Source: RH-AL1 sp965214415 (lineage in GTDB: Bacteria > Pseudomonadota > Alphaproteobacteria > Rhizobiales > Beijerinckiaceae). From it: DNA of 64,000 bases. Shown piece by piece: positions 53,922 to 62,945 of the stretch. The stretch lies in assembly GCA_965214415.1 (NCBI GenBank), contig CBDCBQ010000003.1, positions 2,294,001 to 2,358,000 of the forward strand. The letters run 5' to 3'. Under the pieces are notes generated by a model, which worked only from the letters and a program-made list of their open reading frames with translations, was not told the origin of the DNA and searched no databases. A program made the position numbers and the translations under genes. Position 1 is the first letter of the stretch. Each line of letters opens with the position of its first letter.

Positions 53922-55421
53922 ATGAGTTTGTCGGGAGCTTTCGGTGTCGCCCGATCGGCGCTGGCCAACAACGCGGCGCAGTCGGCGATCCTCTCGAACA
54001 ACATCGCCAACGTCAGCAACCCCGATTACGCGCGCGAAAGCGCCGGCACCATCTCCCGGATCGGCGGCGGCGTCACGACCGGGTCGACGCGGCGCGCGAC
54101 CGATCTCGCGCTGCTCGCCAGCCTGTTCCAGGCGCAGTCCGCCTCGACATCCAGCACGGCCTCGAGCGACGGCCTGACTCAAATCGCCAGCGCGCTCGGC
54201 CTCGACACGACCTCCACCTCGAGCACGAGCACGGCGACCGACACGTCGCCGGCGACGCTGATCGGCGCGCTGTCCAACGCGCTGCAGCAATACGCGGCCG
54301 CGCCCGACAATGCCTCGCTCGCGACCGCCGCGGTCGCCGCGGCGAAGACCCTCGCGCGAGGCCTGAACAGCGCGTCATCGGCCGTCCAGACGGTGCGCAC
54401 GCAGGCCGACGGCGACATCGCCGCCTCGGTCAAGACGATCAATTCGCTGCTCGCGCAGTTCCAGACGGTCAACCGCCAGATCGTCGTGGGAACGCGCACC
54501 GGCGCCGACGTCTCCGCCGCGCAGGACACGCGCGACGGGCTCCTCAAGCAGATCTCGAACGAGATCGGCATCACCACCACGCAGAACGCCGATGGTGGGA
54601 CCTCGATCTATACCGACAGCGGCGCGACCCTGTTCGAGACGACGGCCCGCGCGGTCACGTTCACACCGACGAACGCCTATACGGCCGCGACCGTCGGCCA
54701 AGCCGTCACCGTGGACGGCGTGCCGGTGACGGGCGCCTCGGCCATCATGCCGATCCAATCGGGTCGGCTCGCCGGCCTGACCCAGCTGCGCGACGCCTCG
54801 ACCGTCGCCTATCAAAACCAACTCGACCAGGTTGCCTCGAGCCTCATCACGACGTTCGCGGAAAGCGACCAGAGCGGCGGCTCGGCGCCGACCGCGCCGG
54901 GGCTCTTCACGGCGGCTGGGCTCGCCGGCATGCCGACCGCGGCCGACACGACGGGTCTCGCCACATCGATCTCGATCAACGCCAACGTCGACCCTTCGGC
55001 CGGCGGCGTGGCGACGCGGCTGCGCGACGGCGGCATCGCCAATCCGTCGAATTCCGCCTACACCTACAACACCACGGGCGCCGCGGCCTACTCGACGCGG
55101 CTGCAGCAGCTCGTGACGGCACTTGGCGCGACGCAGACCTTCGATGCCAGCTCCGGCGGCGTCGGCTCCGGCAGCATCGCCACCTATGCCGCCTCCTCCG
55201 TCAGCTGGCTCGAGACGGCGCGCCAAAGCGCCACCGACCAGACGACCTACACCAGCGCTCTCGCGAGCTCGACGACGACGGCGCTGTCCAACGCGACGGG
55301 CGTCAATCTCGACGACGAGATGTCGCGGATGCTCGACTACGAGCACGCCTACCAGGCGTCGGCGCAGCTCCTGAACACCGTCAACTCGATGTACGCGTCC
55401 CTCCTGCAGGCGTTCAACTAA
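53922..55421 (+). CDS. flgK: Flagellar hook-associated protein 1, FlgK
   Basis: A 499-residue hook-filament junction protein. The N-terminal AFGVARSALANNAAQSAIL and LSNNIANVSNPDYARES match the FlgK/rod family. The C-terminal coil NLDDEMSRMLDYEHAYQASAQ, followed by LLNTVNSMYASLL, is diagnostic. It forms the first junction ring between hook and filament. It precedes flgL by 23 bases. Confidence 0.94.
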   Translation: MSLSGAFGVARSALANNAAQSAILSNNIANVSNPDYARESAGTISRIGGGVTTGSTRRATDLALLASLFQAQSASTSSTASSDGLTQIASALGLDTTSTSSTSTATDTSPATLIGALSNALQQYAAAPDNASLATAAVAAAKTLARGLNSASSAVQTVRTQADGDIAASVKTINSLLAQFQTVNRQIVVGTRTGADVSAAQDTRDGLLKQISNEIGITTTQNADGGTSIYTDSGATLFETTARAVTFTPTNAYTAATVGQAVTVDGVPVTGASAIMPIQSGRLAGLTQLRDASTVAYQNQLDQVASSLITTFAESDQSGGSAPTAPGLFTAAGLAGMPTAADTTGLATSISINANVDPSAGGVATRLRDGGIANPSNSAYTYNTTGAAAYSTRLQQLVTALGATQTFDASSGGVGSGSIATYAASSVSWLETARQSATDQTTYTSALASSTTTALSNATGVNLDDEMSRMLDYEHAYQASAQLLNTVNSMYASLLQAFN

Positions 55422-55444
55422 GCGTTTCGTAAAGGCGTAGCGTG

Positions 55445-56497
55445 ATGACCTATATTTCATCGCAGTCCCTGACGTCGCCGCTGCGTGCGTCGGTGCTCCA
55501 GGCGCAGGCGGCGTTGGCGCAGGCGCAGGTGGAGATCTCGAGCGGCGCGCCGGCCGATCTCGGGCTCACGCTCGGCGCCGAGACGGGGACCTCGCTCTCG
55601 CTGAAGTCGAGCATCGATTCGCTGACGCTCTTCACCCAAACCAACAGCCTCGCGAATACCCGGCTCGCCGCGACGTCGACCGCGCTCGACACGATGCTGA
55701 CACGCGCGCAGGGCCTCTCCGCCGCCCTCACGACCGCCGCGACGGCGGGCGGCACGACGTCGGCGCTCGGCGCCACCGCCAAGGCGGCGCTGCAAGGCCT
55801 CATGTCCGGGCTGAACACCTCGGCCTCCGGCCAATCCGTGTTCGGTGGGATCAACACCAGCGCGACGCCGATCTCGGATTATTTCAGCGCGACGACATCG
55901 AGCGCCAAGAGCGCCGTCGACAGCGCCTTCCAGTCGACGTTCGGGACAAGCCAATCGAGCGCGGCGGCGGGCTCGATCAGCGGCGGCGACATGCAATCGT
56001 TTCTCAACGACCAATTCGCCAGCCTCTACACCGACAGCAGCTGGCAAGCGAACTGGTCGTCGGCATCGTCGCAGACGATCTCGAGCACGGTCGGACCTTC
56101 GCAGACGATGGCGACGTCCGTCAGCGCCAACCAGGGCGCGTTCCAGAAGATCGCCCAGGCCTACACGATGCTGACCGAGTTCACCGGCGACAATCTCGGC
56201 GCGGACGCCAAGGCCGCCGTCGTCGCCACCGCCTCGAGCCTGATGAGCGCGGGCATCGCAGCGCTGACGAACGTCCAGGCGGATGTCGGCATCACGCAGG
56301 CCTCGATCGAGACCGCCGACACGCAGAACGGGGCGCAGGTCGCGGTCTTGAAGACGAGCGTCGGCGATCTCGAAAGCGTCGATACCTACGCGTTGTCGAG
56401 CCGGGTCTCGACACTCCAGACGCAGCTCGAGGCCTCCTACGAGCTGACCTCGCGCCTGCAGCAGCTCAGCCTCGTCAATTATCTCAGCGGCGGATAG
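55445..56497 (+). CDS. flgL: Flagellar hook-associated protein 3, FlgL
   Basis: A 350-residue junction protein related to flagellin at both ends: the N-terminal YISSQSLTSPLRASVLQAQA and the C-terminal YELTSRLQQLSLVNYL. The centre is Ser/Ala/Thr-rich. It sits on FlgK as the second junction ring. A GTG at 55442 directly before the ATG is an alternative start. The next gene, flaF, begins two bases after the stop. Confidence 0.9.
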   Translation: MTYISSQSLTSPLRASVLQAQAALAQAQVEISSGAPADLGLTLGAETGTSLSLKSSIDSLTLFTQTNSLANTRLAATSTALDTMLTRAQGLSAALTTAATAGGTTSALGATAKAALQGLMSGLNTSASGQSVFGGINTSATPISDYFSATTSSAKSAVDSAFQSTFGTSQSSAAAGSISGGDMQSFLNDQFASLYTDSSWQANWSSASSQTISSTVGPSQTMATSVSANQGAFQKIAQAYTMLTEFTGDNLGADAKAAVVATASSLMSAGIAALTNVQADVGITQASIETADTQNGAQVAVLKTSVGDLESVDTYALSSRVSTLQTQLEASYELTSRLQQLSLVNYLSGG

Positions 56498-56499
56498 TC

Positions 56500-56847
56500 A
56501 TGTACCAGCACAGCTACGCGGAAGTTCTCGAAGACGACCAGGCCGAGGCGCGACGCACCGAGGTCAAGGCGCTGGATCGCGCCGTCACGCTGCTCATGCA
56601 GGCAGACGCGCTGCCACCGTCCTCGTTCGAGGGCGTGTGGGCGCTGCACTACACCCGCGAGCTGTGGATGGTCTTCATGACCGAGCTGGCCGCGCCGGAG
56701 AACGCCTTGCCCGACGCGATCCGCGCCAATCTCATCTCGATCGGCATCTGGATCCTCAAGGAGGCCCAGGCGATCGCCAACGGCACGTGCGCAAACTATG
56801 CCGGAATAGCCGACGTCTGCGCCATCGTGCGCGATGGTTTGATCTGA
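56500..56847 (+). CDS. flaF: Flagellar biosynthesis regulator FlaF
   Basis: A 115-residue helical protein. The start YQHSYAEVLEDDQAEARRTE, then ALDRAVTLLMQA, and LWMVFMTELAAPENALP are family hallmarks. In Caulobacter and Brucella, FlaF is needed for flagellin synthesis or secretion and opposes FlbT. It lies directly before flbT with a seven-base gap, the conserved pair. Confidence 0.93.
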   Translation: MYQHSYAEVLEDDQAEARRTEVKALDRAVTLLMQADALPPSSFEGVWALHYTRELWMVFMTELAAPENALPDAIRANLISIGIWILKEAQAIANGTCANYAGIADVCAIVRDGLI

Positions 56848-56854
56848 GGCTCAT

Positions 56855-57262
56855 ATGCACATCACCCTGCGCGCCGGCGAGCGACTCTTCATCAACGGCG
56901 CCGTCATAAGGGCCGATCGCAAGACCAGCCTCGAATTGATGAACGACGCGACGTTCCTGCTCGAGGCGCATGTCATGCATCTCGACAAGGCGACGAGCCC
57001 GCTGCGGCAGCTCTACTTCATCGTCCAGACCATGCTGATCAGCCCGTCCGACACGACAGCGGCCAAGGCCCTGTTCGATGTCAATTGGAAGCGGATGCTC
57101 GCGGCCTACGACGACGAGGCGGTCGGCATGGCCCTGCGCCAATGCGACCAGCACGTCGGCGCGGGGCGCCACTTCGATGCGCTCAAAACCTTGCGTGGCG
57201 TCTTCAAGCGGGACGACGTCTTGATGGCGCCCCCGGTCGGGGCACTGGCGCTGGCCTCCTAG
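56855..57262 (+). CDS. flbT: Flagellin translation regulator FlbT
   Basis: A 135-residue protein. The opening HITLRAGERLFINGAVIRAD and the middle PLRQLYFIVQTMLISP are characteristic of FlbT. It controls flagellin mRNA translation and stability by acting on its 5' leader, and its usual target here would be the flagellin at 43594. The C-terminal tail is short. A 73-base gap follows before flgD. Confidence 0.94.
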   Translation: MHITLRAGERLFINGAVIRADRKTSLELMNDATFLLEAHVMHLDKATSPLRQLYFIVQTMLISPSDTTAAKALFDVNWKRMLAAYDDEAVGMALRQCDQHVGAGRHFDALKTLRGVFKRDDVLMAPPVGALALAS

Positions 57263-57335
57263 GCCGCCAGCTTCACGAAAGCCTGCCGCCGTAGCGTCAC
57301 CGTGACCTCGGCCGCACGCTTCGGGACGTTGGACC

Positions 57336-57791
57336 ATGCAAGTCAACTCGACGACACCGCTTCCGGCCACCGCCGCGAACACGACCTCGAACGCGACCTC
57401 GAACGTTGTGAGCAGCTCGGCTTCTGCCAGCAGCAGCGCCTCGGCGGCGAGTGCCGCCACGGTGGACTACAACAGCTTCCTCAAGCTGCTCGTCGCCGAG
57501 CTGAAGAACCAGGATCCGACCAACCCGACCGATCCGACCCAATACATGAGCCAGCTCGCCTCGTTCTCGGCGGTCGGCCAGACCGTGCAGACCAACCAGA
57601 AGCTCGACACGATGCTGACGACGAGCGCGCTGCAACAGGCCGACACGGCGATCGGCCGCACGGTGACCTCGGCCGACGGCACGATCTCGGGCAAGGTCGC
57701 GTCGGTGTCGATCGGCAGCGGCGGCTCGATCACCGCGATCCTGGCGAGCGGCCAGACCTTGGCGCTCGGCAGCGGCGTGACGGTCAGCTGA
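57336..57791 (+). CDS. flgD: Flagellar hook-capping protein FlgD
   Basis: A 151-residue hook scaffold. The conserved block DYNSFLKLLVAELKNQDPTN is followed by PTQYMSQLASFSAVGQ. The C-terminal region is short (FlgD of enterobacteria has about 230 residues), as is usual for this order. It caps the growing hook to allow FlgE assembly. The stop shares one base with the fliQ start (TGATG). Confidence 0.95.
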   Translation: MQVNSTTPLPATAANTTSNATSNVVSSSASASSSASAASAATVDYNSFLKLLVAELKNQDPTNPTDPTQYMSQLASFSAVGQTVQTNQKLDTMLTTSALQQADTAIGRTVTSADGTISGKVASVSIGSGGSITAILASGQTLALGSGVTVS

Positions 57792-58057
57792 TGAACGAGG
57801 CCGACGCTCTCGAGATCACCCGCCACGCGGTGTGGACGGTGATGACCGCGTCCGGCCCCGCCGTCGGCGCGGCGATGCTCGTCGGGCTCGTGGTGGCGCT
57901 GTTCCAGGCGCTGACGCAGATCCAGGAGATGACGCTCACCTTCGTGCCGAAGATCGTCGCCGTCCTGGTCGTCGCCGCGCTGACGGCATCCTTCATCGGC
58001 GCCCAGATCTTCGCCTTCACCGAAGAGGTCTATGCGCACATCGAGCGCGGCTTCTAG
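57791..58057 (+). CDS. fliQ: Flagellar export apparatus protein FliQ
   Basis: An 88-residue inner-membrane export gate subunit with two transmembrane helices (about 15-40 and 52-75). The family pattern VGLVVALFQALTQIQEMTLT is followed by PKIVAVLVV. With FliP and FliR it forms the helical core of the export gate. In related genomes flhA normally follows, but here the next gene is on the other strand and unrelated, so the flagellar cluster is broken at this point. Confidence 0.95.
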   Translation: MNEADALEITRHAVWTVMTASGPAVGAAMLVGLVVALFQALTQIQEMTLTFVPKIVAVLVVAALTASFIGAQIFAFTEEVYAHIERGF

Positions 58058-58082
58058 ACTACGGTTTGATCCTCCCCCTTTT

Positions 58083-58103
58083 CGCGGGGAAGTGCGCCCC
58101 GCG
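58083..58103. terminator. Hairpin between convergent fliQ and DUF255 genes
   Basis: cgcgggg and ccccgcg form a perfect seven-base stem with a seven-base loop. It abuts the DUF255 stop and lies 25 bases after the fliQ stop. No T tract follows on either strand, so its strength as a terminator is uncertain. Confidence 0.45.
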
Positions 58104-60485
58104 TCAGCGTCCGCTGTTGGCGGCCTCGACGGGCAGGCTGGCCGGCGGGAGGCAGGTCTTGTCGTCGCAGGCCTGCGCGGTCAAAGTCCCGTCGACCGCC
58201 ATCACGCCAGACAAAGCGCCGGGGGCAAACCGTGCCGTCACCGGCACGTCGCCCTCGTAGACGTCGAGCGCGTCCTTGGCGAAGGATGGTTTGAAACGCA
58301 CCACTGTCGGATAATCGATCGCGTCCGGCTTCAGGCCAGCGAAGGCGAGATCGGTCGGCACCAGATAGTCGAGCGACGGCTTGTGCGCGTTGACGTGGTA
58401 GCCGGGGTCGACGCGCAGCGTCACGGCGATCGCGTCACCCTCGACCCTGGCCGAGACATGCACGTGGTCGGCCGTCGACGGCACGCCCACGGTCGGTAAG
58501 ACCGGCGCCGTCGAGGCGACCGCGACTGGCACCTTGGGCGCGGCGGCCGCGAGGCTGGAAGGGGTGATCGGGTCCCGGGCCAGCGCGGCGATCGCGCTCG
58601 GCCAGGCCGTCGGCCGCGCCGCGATCTGGCCGCTGGTCGCGACCGCGAGGCGCGCGGCGGCCGCCTCGAAGCGCTCACCGCCCGGCGCCTGGCCGAGCCG
58701 GCTCAGCAGCGCGAGCGCCGCCGACGTGCCCGACGGCACGTCGGTATCCGCGTCGTCGCCCAGCGTCACGATGAGGCCATCGCCGGCCCCGAGCTTGCCA
58801 TTCGGGCGCGCGAAGCGCGCCAGCATGGCGTCGGCGAGCGTCGCCGCCCGTGCGCGCCACGCATCATCCTTGGTGGCGGCGGCGAGGTCGAGAAGCCCGC
58901 CGCCCAACATCGCGTAATCCTCGAGGTAGCCATCGACCTCGGCCTTGTCGATGATCTCGTGGTGCAGCAGCTGCGTCTTCGCGTCAAACGCCTCGGTCCA
59001 AAGTCGCGAGGCCGCCTTTAAAGCCGCTTGTGTGAGATCCGGCGCGGCAAGATCGGCGCCCGCCCGCGCCAAGGCGCCGATGGCGAGGCCGTTCAGCCCC
59101 GTGACGATCTTCTCATCCGTCGCCGGTTGCTTGCGCGCGCGGCGCACGGCGAGCAGCTTCGCCCGCTCGGGTGCCAGCGTCGCCAGCATCGCCGCCGGGT
59201 CGGGCGCGCCGGCCCGCTTCAGCGTCGCGTCGATCGGCAGGCGCACGCGCAGCACACCGCCGTGCGGCGCCTCCGCGTTCGGATCGCCGAACGGCGCGGC
59301 GTCGGCCATCGCCGCGATCTCGTACACGGCGAGAAACTTTTCCGCGCCACCCTGCCCCAGCGCCGCCTCGATGTCGGCGCGAGTCCACAGATAATCGGCG
59401 CCCTCGATCCCGCCGATCTCGGCATCCTGCGCGGTGTAGAAGCCGCCAGTCGGCGCCTGCATGTCGCGCAGAAGATAGCCCGCCGTGTCGCGCGCGATGT
59501 CCGCGTCGAGCGGCGCCTTCGTGAGCGCATGGGTTCGCGCGTAGATCGCGAGAAGCTGCGCGTTGTCGGACAGCATCTTCTCGAAATGCGGGATCGTCCA
59601 TGTCGGCTCGGTCGCGTAGCGATGGAAGCCGCCGCCGAGCTGGTCGTGAATGCCACCATAGGCCATCGCATCGAGCGTCTTCGCCAGCGCGTCGCGCGCG
59701 GCCGCGTCGTGATCGACGTTTGCCGCGGCGAGCAGCAGATCGAGCGCCGGCGCCTGCGGAAACTTCGGCCCCGATGTCGGGGCGCCGAGGCCGCCGTTGA
59801 CCGGGTCGACCGACTTCAAGAGGCCGGCGCTCGCCTGCCGAAGCCAGCGATCCGGCGCGACCGCGACGGGCTTGGCGGCCTGCGCCGCGGCCACCTTCTC
59901 GAGCGCCTGATAGACGTCGGCGGCGGCCGGCTCGACCTTGTCGACGCGATGGTTTTCCCACAGATCATGGATCGCGGCGAGCACCTTCGGGAAGCCCGGC
60001 GTGTCGCCGTCGTCCTTCGGCGGAAAGTAGCTGCCCGCGTAGAACGGCTTGCCGTCCGGGGTCAGGAAGAGATTGTTTGGCCAGGCACCATGCTCGGTCA
60101 GGATCTCGGTCGCGACGATGTAGAGCTTGTCGACGTCGGGCCGCTGCTCGCGATCCACCTTGACGTTGACGAACCACTTGTTCATCAGCGCGGCGATGGC
60201 AGGGTCCGAGTAGATCTGCTTTTCCGCGACGTGGCACCAATAGCAGGTCGAGTAGCCGACGGAGAGGAATATCGGCTTGCCCTCCGCCTTTGCCTTGGCG
60301 AACGCCTCCGGGCCCCAGAGGTACCAGTCGACCGGGTTGTGCGCGTGCAGCCGCAGATACGGATCGGCCGACTGGACGAGGCGGTTGGTGTAGGGGGACG
60401 CGGCGTCGCCGGCGCTCGCCTGGCCGCCGATCGCGGCCGTCATCAGGAGCGCGGCGGCGGTGCCGAGCAGGTGCAGGCGTGACAT
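58104..60485 (-). CDS. Secreted DUF255 thioredoxin-fold protein with DsbD-like tail
   Basis: A 793-residue YyaL/DUF255 protein. The signal peptide is about 1-25. HAHNPVDWYLWGPEAFAKAK and the thioredoxin-like CYWCH (81-85) follow, then VNVKVDREQRPDVD. The next 450 residues form the glycosidase-like alpha/alpha barrel typical of the family (GGIHDQLGGGFHRYATEPTW, DNAQLLAIY). The last 110 or so residues form a separate beta-rich unit ending QACDDKTCLPP, like the N-terminal domain of DsbD. That addition is unusual and suggests a thiol-disulfide partner role in the periplasm. Precise function unknown. Confidence 0.85.
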   Translation of the reverse strand: MSRLHLLGTAAALLMTAAIGGQASAGDAASPYTNRLVQSADPYLRLHAHNPVDWYLWGPEAFAKAKAEGKPIFLSVGYSTCYWCHVAEKQIYSDPAIAALMNKWFVNVKVDREQRPDVDKLYIVATEILTEHGAWPNNLFLTPDGKPFYAGSYFPPKDDGDTPGFPKVLAAIHDLWENHRVDKVEPAAADVYQALEKVAAAQAAKPVAVAPDRWLRQASAGLLKSVDPVNGGLGAPTSGPKFPQAPALDLLLAAANVDHDAAARDALAKTLDAMAYGGIHDQLGGGFHRYATEPTWTIPHFEKMLSDNAQLLAIYARTHALTKAPLDADIARDTAGYLLRDMQAPTGGFYTAQDAEIGGIEGADYLWTRADIEAALGQGGAEKFLAVYEIAAMADAAPFGDPNAEAPHGGVLRVRLPIDATLKRAGAPDPAAMLATLAPERAKLLAVRRARKQPATDEKIVTGLNGLAIGALARAGADLAAPDLTQAALKAASRLWTEAFDAKTQLLHHEIIDKAEVDGYLEDYAMLGGGLLDLAAATKDDAWRARAATLADAMLARFARPNGKLGAGDGLIVTLGDDADTDVPSGTSAALALLSRLGQAPGGERFEAAAARLAVATSGQIAARPTAWPSAIAALARDPITPSSLAAAAPKVPVAVASTAPVLPTVGVPSTADHVHVSARVEGDAIAVTLRVDPGYHVNAHKPSLDYLVPTDLAFAGLKPDAIDYPTVVRFKPSFAKDALDVYEGDVPVTARFAPGALSGVMAVDGTLTAQACDDKTCLPPASLPVEAANSGR

Positions 60486-60587
60486 GGCGCGGTTCCTTGC
60501 GCGGGCCCTATGAAGATGCCGCGAGCCATCACGGGAACATGGCCCTTCTAAGCCGCGGCGGATGCCGCTTGGTTCAGTCGTCCCAGC

Positions 60588-60806
60588 TCAAAGCATCCGG
60601 TAGGCGATAGCCGCCAGCAGCGCGGGACCAGCGACGAGCAGCGCGAGCGGCACGCAGCACCCGAGCGCCGCGCCGAGCTTGCGTTGGCGCCCCTCGCGCG
60701 TCAGCGGGATCCCGATCGCCCGCGAGATCCTGCCCTTCAAGGCCGACAGCCCGATCGCCCGCCGCCATGAAAACGAGAACCCGTACTTGCGTTCGCGATC
60801 CGCCAT
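60588..60806 (-). CDS. Small membrane protein, unknown
   Basis: A 72-residue protein with a basic, aromatic N-terminal half (KYGFSFSWRRAIG, RISRAIGIPLTREGRQRK) and one C-terminal transmembrane helix (about 48-70). Similar small proteins occur in many proteobacteria without assigned function. The ATG at 60806 has a good site (ggaggg), and the reading frame further upstream is not supported. It is about 100 bases from the start of the DUF255 gene and on the same strand. Function unknown. Confidence 0.7.
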   Translation of the reverse strand: MADRERKYGFSFSWRRAIGLSALKGRISRAIGIPLTREGRQRKLGAALGCCVPLALLVAGPALLAAIAYRML

Positions 60807-60899
60807 CGTTCCCTCCATGAAGCGACGGCACAAGATCAAACGGTGGCGCGACGAGCAAGCGCGAATGCGCAAGCATCGATGCGCGTCGGCAGACGGACG

Positions 60900-62849
60900 C
60901 TAGCCGCCAGCTTTCGCCTGAATGTGGACCGTGGCCATGACGGCGATCGTGATGGAGATGGATGCCACGAACAGAATAAAATATTTGACCAAGATATCCG
61001 TCGCCGCCTTGCCGTGCCCCTCCCTGTACTGATCGCGGAAATAGTTCACAAAGCTGGTGATCGACAACATGACTGCAACGAGGGTGATCGCAATGAACCA
61101 CTTCACGACGATCGTGTGGCCCTTGTCGTACTGCTCTTGAAAGCCCGCGACGATATCCATGACGTAGTGGGGTACGATGACTCCGAGCAAGGCGATCTCC
61201 GCCTTGGTCTGCAGCTTCTCGATGGTGCGCGAGATATTCATGCTCCGCTTGGCGATGAAGGCGTTTTGCAAGTTGGCCTCGGCGCTCTGCTTGTTGGCCC
61301 TCGCACGCTCCGCGAGCAGCATCAGCTGAAAGATGCTCGTGGCGCTCGTGTTCGCGCGCTCCTGCCGGCGGCCGAGCCGATCGATATAATCGTAGACGCC
61401 ACCGAGCCGACCTTTGACGAAGTGGTCGTATTGCTGAAATCCCTCGATGGAATGCATGCCGAGAAACGGCACGAAGTCGGTGAAGCGCTGGACATAATAG
61501 CGCGATCGTTCGACACGAAACGGAAGCCCCGTCCAAAACAGCGGTTCGCCGGCGCTATCCTTGTGGGCGAGCAGGTCGACGATATTCTTGTGATGCGCGG
61601 TTGCCAGAATAGCGTCATCGGCCTCGATCGCCTTGCGGGCTTTCTCCGCTTCCTGGTCCATATCGCGGAGATTTGCGCCGGCCCTGCGCAGCGCCGGCAG
61701 CTCCATGAGGGCGGCAAGCCGGACCGTGCCCATGAAATGAAGTCGGTCGACGAGAGCACCTAGCTGCCAATCGCTCATCGGGCGGACAACCAGGAAATAG
61801 TTCAAGGGGGCGCAGCGAAAGCCGCCATCCGCCGGAGGCTGCGGCCCCAGGGCGGTGATGTAGACCGCGCGTCGGCCAAGCATGAAGCTCGCGGTGAATT
61901 CGCGCCGCTTCAGGTCGAGGCCTTCCTTCGCGGTGAGAAAGGGCCAGATCGCCGGGATCAGCCGCTGCTGCGGCCACCGTTCGTCGAAGGGGCGGCCCCG
62001 GTCGCGACCGGCGGCGAACGAGCCGACAGATAGGTTTTTGCCCTCCGGCGCATCGTTGCCGGCAAGCACGAGGCCGCGAAAGTCGGCGAAGATGCGGCTG
62101 CGCACCTCGCTTGGACCTGCCGCGAAGAGCGCCTTGCTGTTGAACAGGACCCGATCGAGACGATCCCAGAAGCCTTGGTAGAGGTACAGATGGCTGGCGC
62201 TGATCGCGGTCGATGTGACGCCCGTCCCGGTTCCGAGGCTCGCGATCAGGGTCAGATGGTCCTCGAGATCGGCAACCTCCGCCGGAAGCGTGGCGAGATC
62301 GGTCACCGCGATGAAGCGCGTGATCGTGAAATACTCGCTGTGGAACTCGCACCTGACGATCACATCGAGACCGGCCCAACGCGCCTTCGCGAACAGGATG
62401 CGGTTGTCGCTCTCGATGGCATCCTTGAGAGCGAAGTGAAGCGCCGATGTCGTCGTCGCGAATGGCGCCATCGTCCCGTCAGGCTCGACGCTGTAGGCGC
62501 CACCGAACAGCCCGATAACCGTCTCGTCGGCGATATCGAATTCGAAGTTCGCCTCGAACCCTTCGAGCTTGCGCATCTCGCGGTAGATCGCGCGCACGTA
62601 GGCGTCGACGATCGTTCCGAACCGCTCGACGCTGCGCTGCGGAGCATCGTCGCCGGCTGGCTTGGGAAACCACAGGCCGAGGTGGTGCGTCAGCGTCGGC
62701 GTGACGAGTTCGACGCCGCCTTTGCGGTGGGCGCCCGTGTTGATGGAGTAATATTCGTCGTGGTAATCGTAGTGCGCGCGCGCCTCTTCGACCCTGACAT
62801 TCATCGGCGTGGCCTCTTTGTCGGCAATTTCGACAAAGGCATCCGACAT
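60900..62849 (-). CDS. Large C-terminally membrane-anchored protein, unknown
   Basis: A 649-residue protein that I do not recognise. About 500 residues look soluble, mixed alpha/beta, with aromatic-rich segments (YDYHDEYYSINTG, EFHSEYFTITRFI). From about 545 a helical stretch leads to two strong transmembrane helices, VVKWFIAITLVAVMLSITSF and YFILFVASISITIAVMATV, near the C-terminus. The ATG at 62849 is used; a second at 62804 has a better site (aaagagg). Codon use resembles neighbours. It precedes the small membrane protein at 60588 by 93 bases on the same strand. No function is assigned. Confidence 0.7.
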   Translation of the reverse strand: MSDAFVEIADKEATPMNVRVEEARAHYDYHDEYYSINTGAHRKGGVELVTPTLTHHLGLWFPKPAGDDAPQRSVERFGTIVDAYVRAIYREMRKLEGFEANFEFDIADETVIGLFGGAYSVEPDGTMAPFATTTSALHFALKDAIESDNRILFAKARWAGLDVIVRCEFHSEYFTITRFIAVTDLATLPAEVADLEDHLTLIASLGTGTGVTSTAISASHLYLYQGFWDRLDRVLFNSKALFAAGPSEVRSRIFADFRGLVLAGNDAPEGKNLSVGSFAAGRDRGRPFDERWPQQRLIPAIWPFLTAKEGLDLKRREFTASFMLGRRAVYITALGPQPPADGGFRCAPLNYFLVVRPMSDWQLGALVDRLHFMGTVRLAALMELPALRRAGANLRDMDQEAEKARKAIEADDAILATAHHKNIVDLLAHKDSAGEPLFWTGLPFRVERSRYYVQRFTDFVPFLGMHSIEGFQQYDHFVKGRLGGVYDYIDRLGRRQERANTSATSIFQLMLLAERARANKQSAEANLQNAFIAKRSMNISRTIEKLQTKAEIALLGVIVPHYVMDIVAGFQEQYDKGHTIVVKWFIAITLVAVMLSITSFVNYFRDQYREGHGKAATDILVKYFILFVASISITIAVMATVHIQAKAGG

Positions 62850-62945
62850 ACGCCGCCAGCGCAATTCAACTTTGGGTTGAGACTTGACCTTGGCGGCTCG
62901 GGTTCGACTGCATGCCTCGGCTAGGGCGCGGCAGTCGCGACCTCG

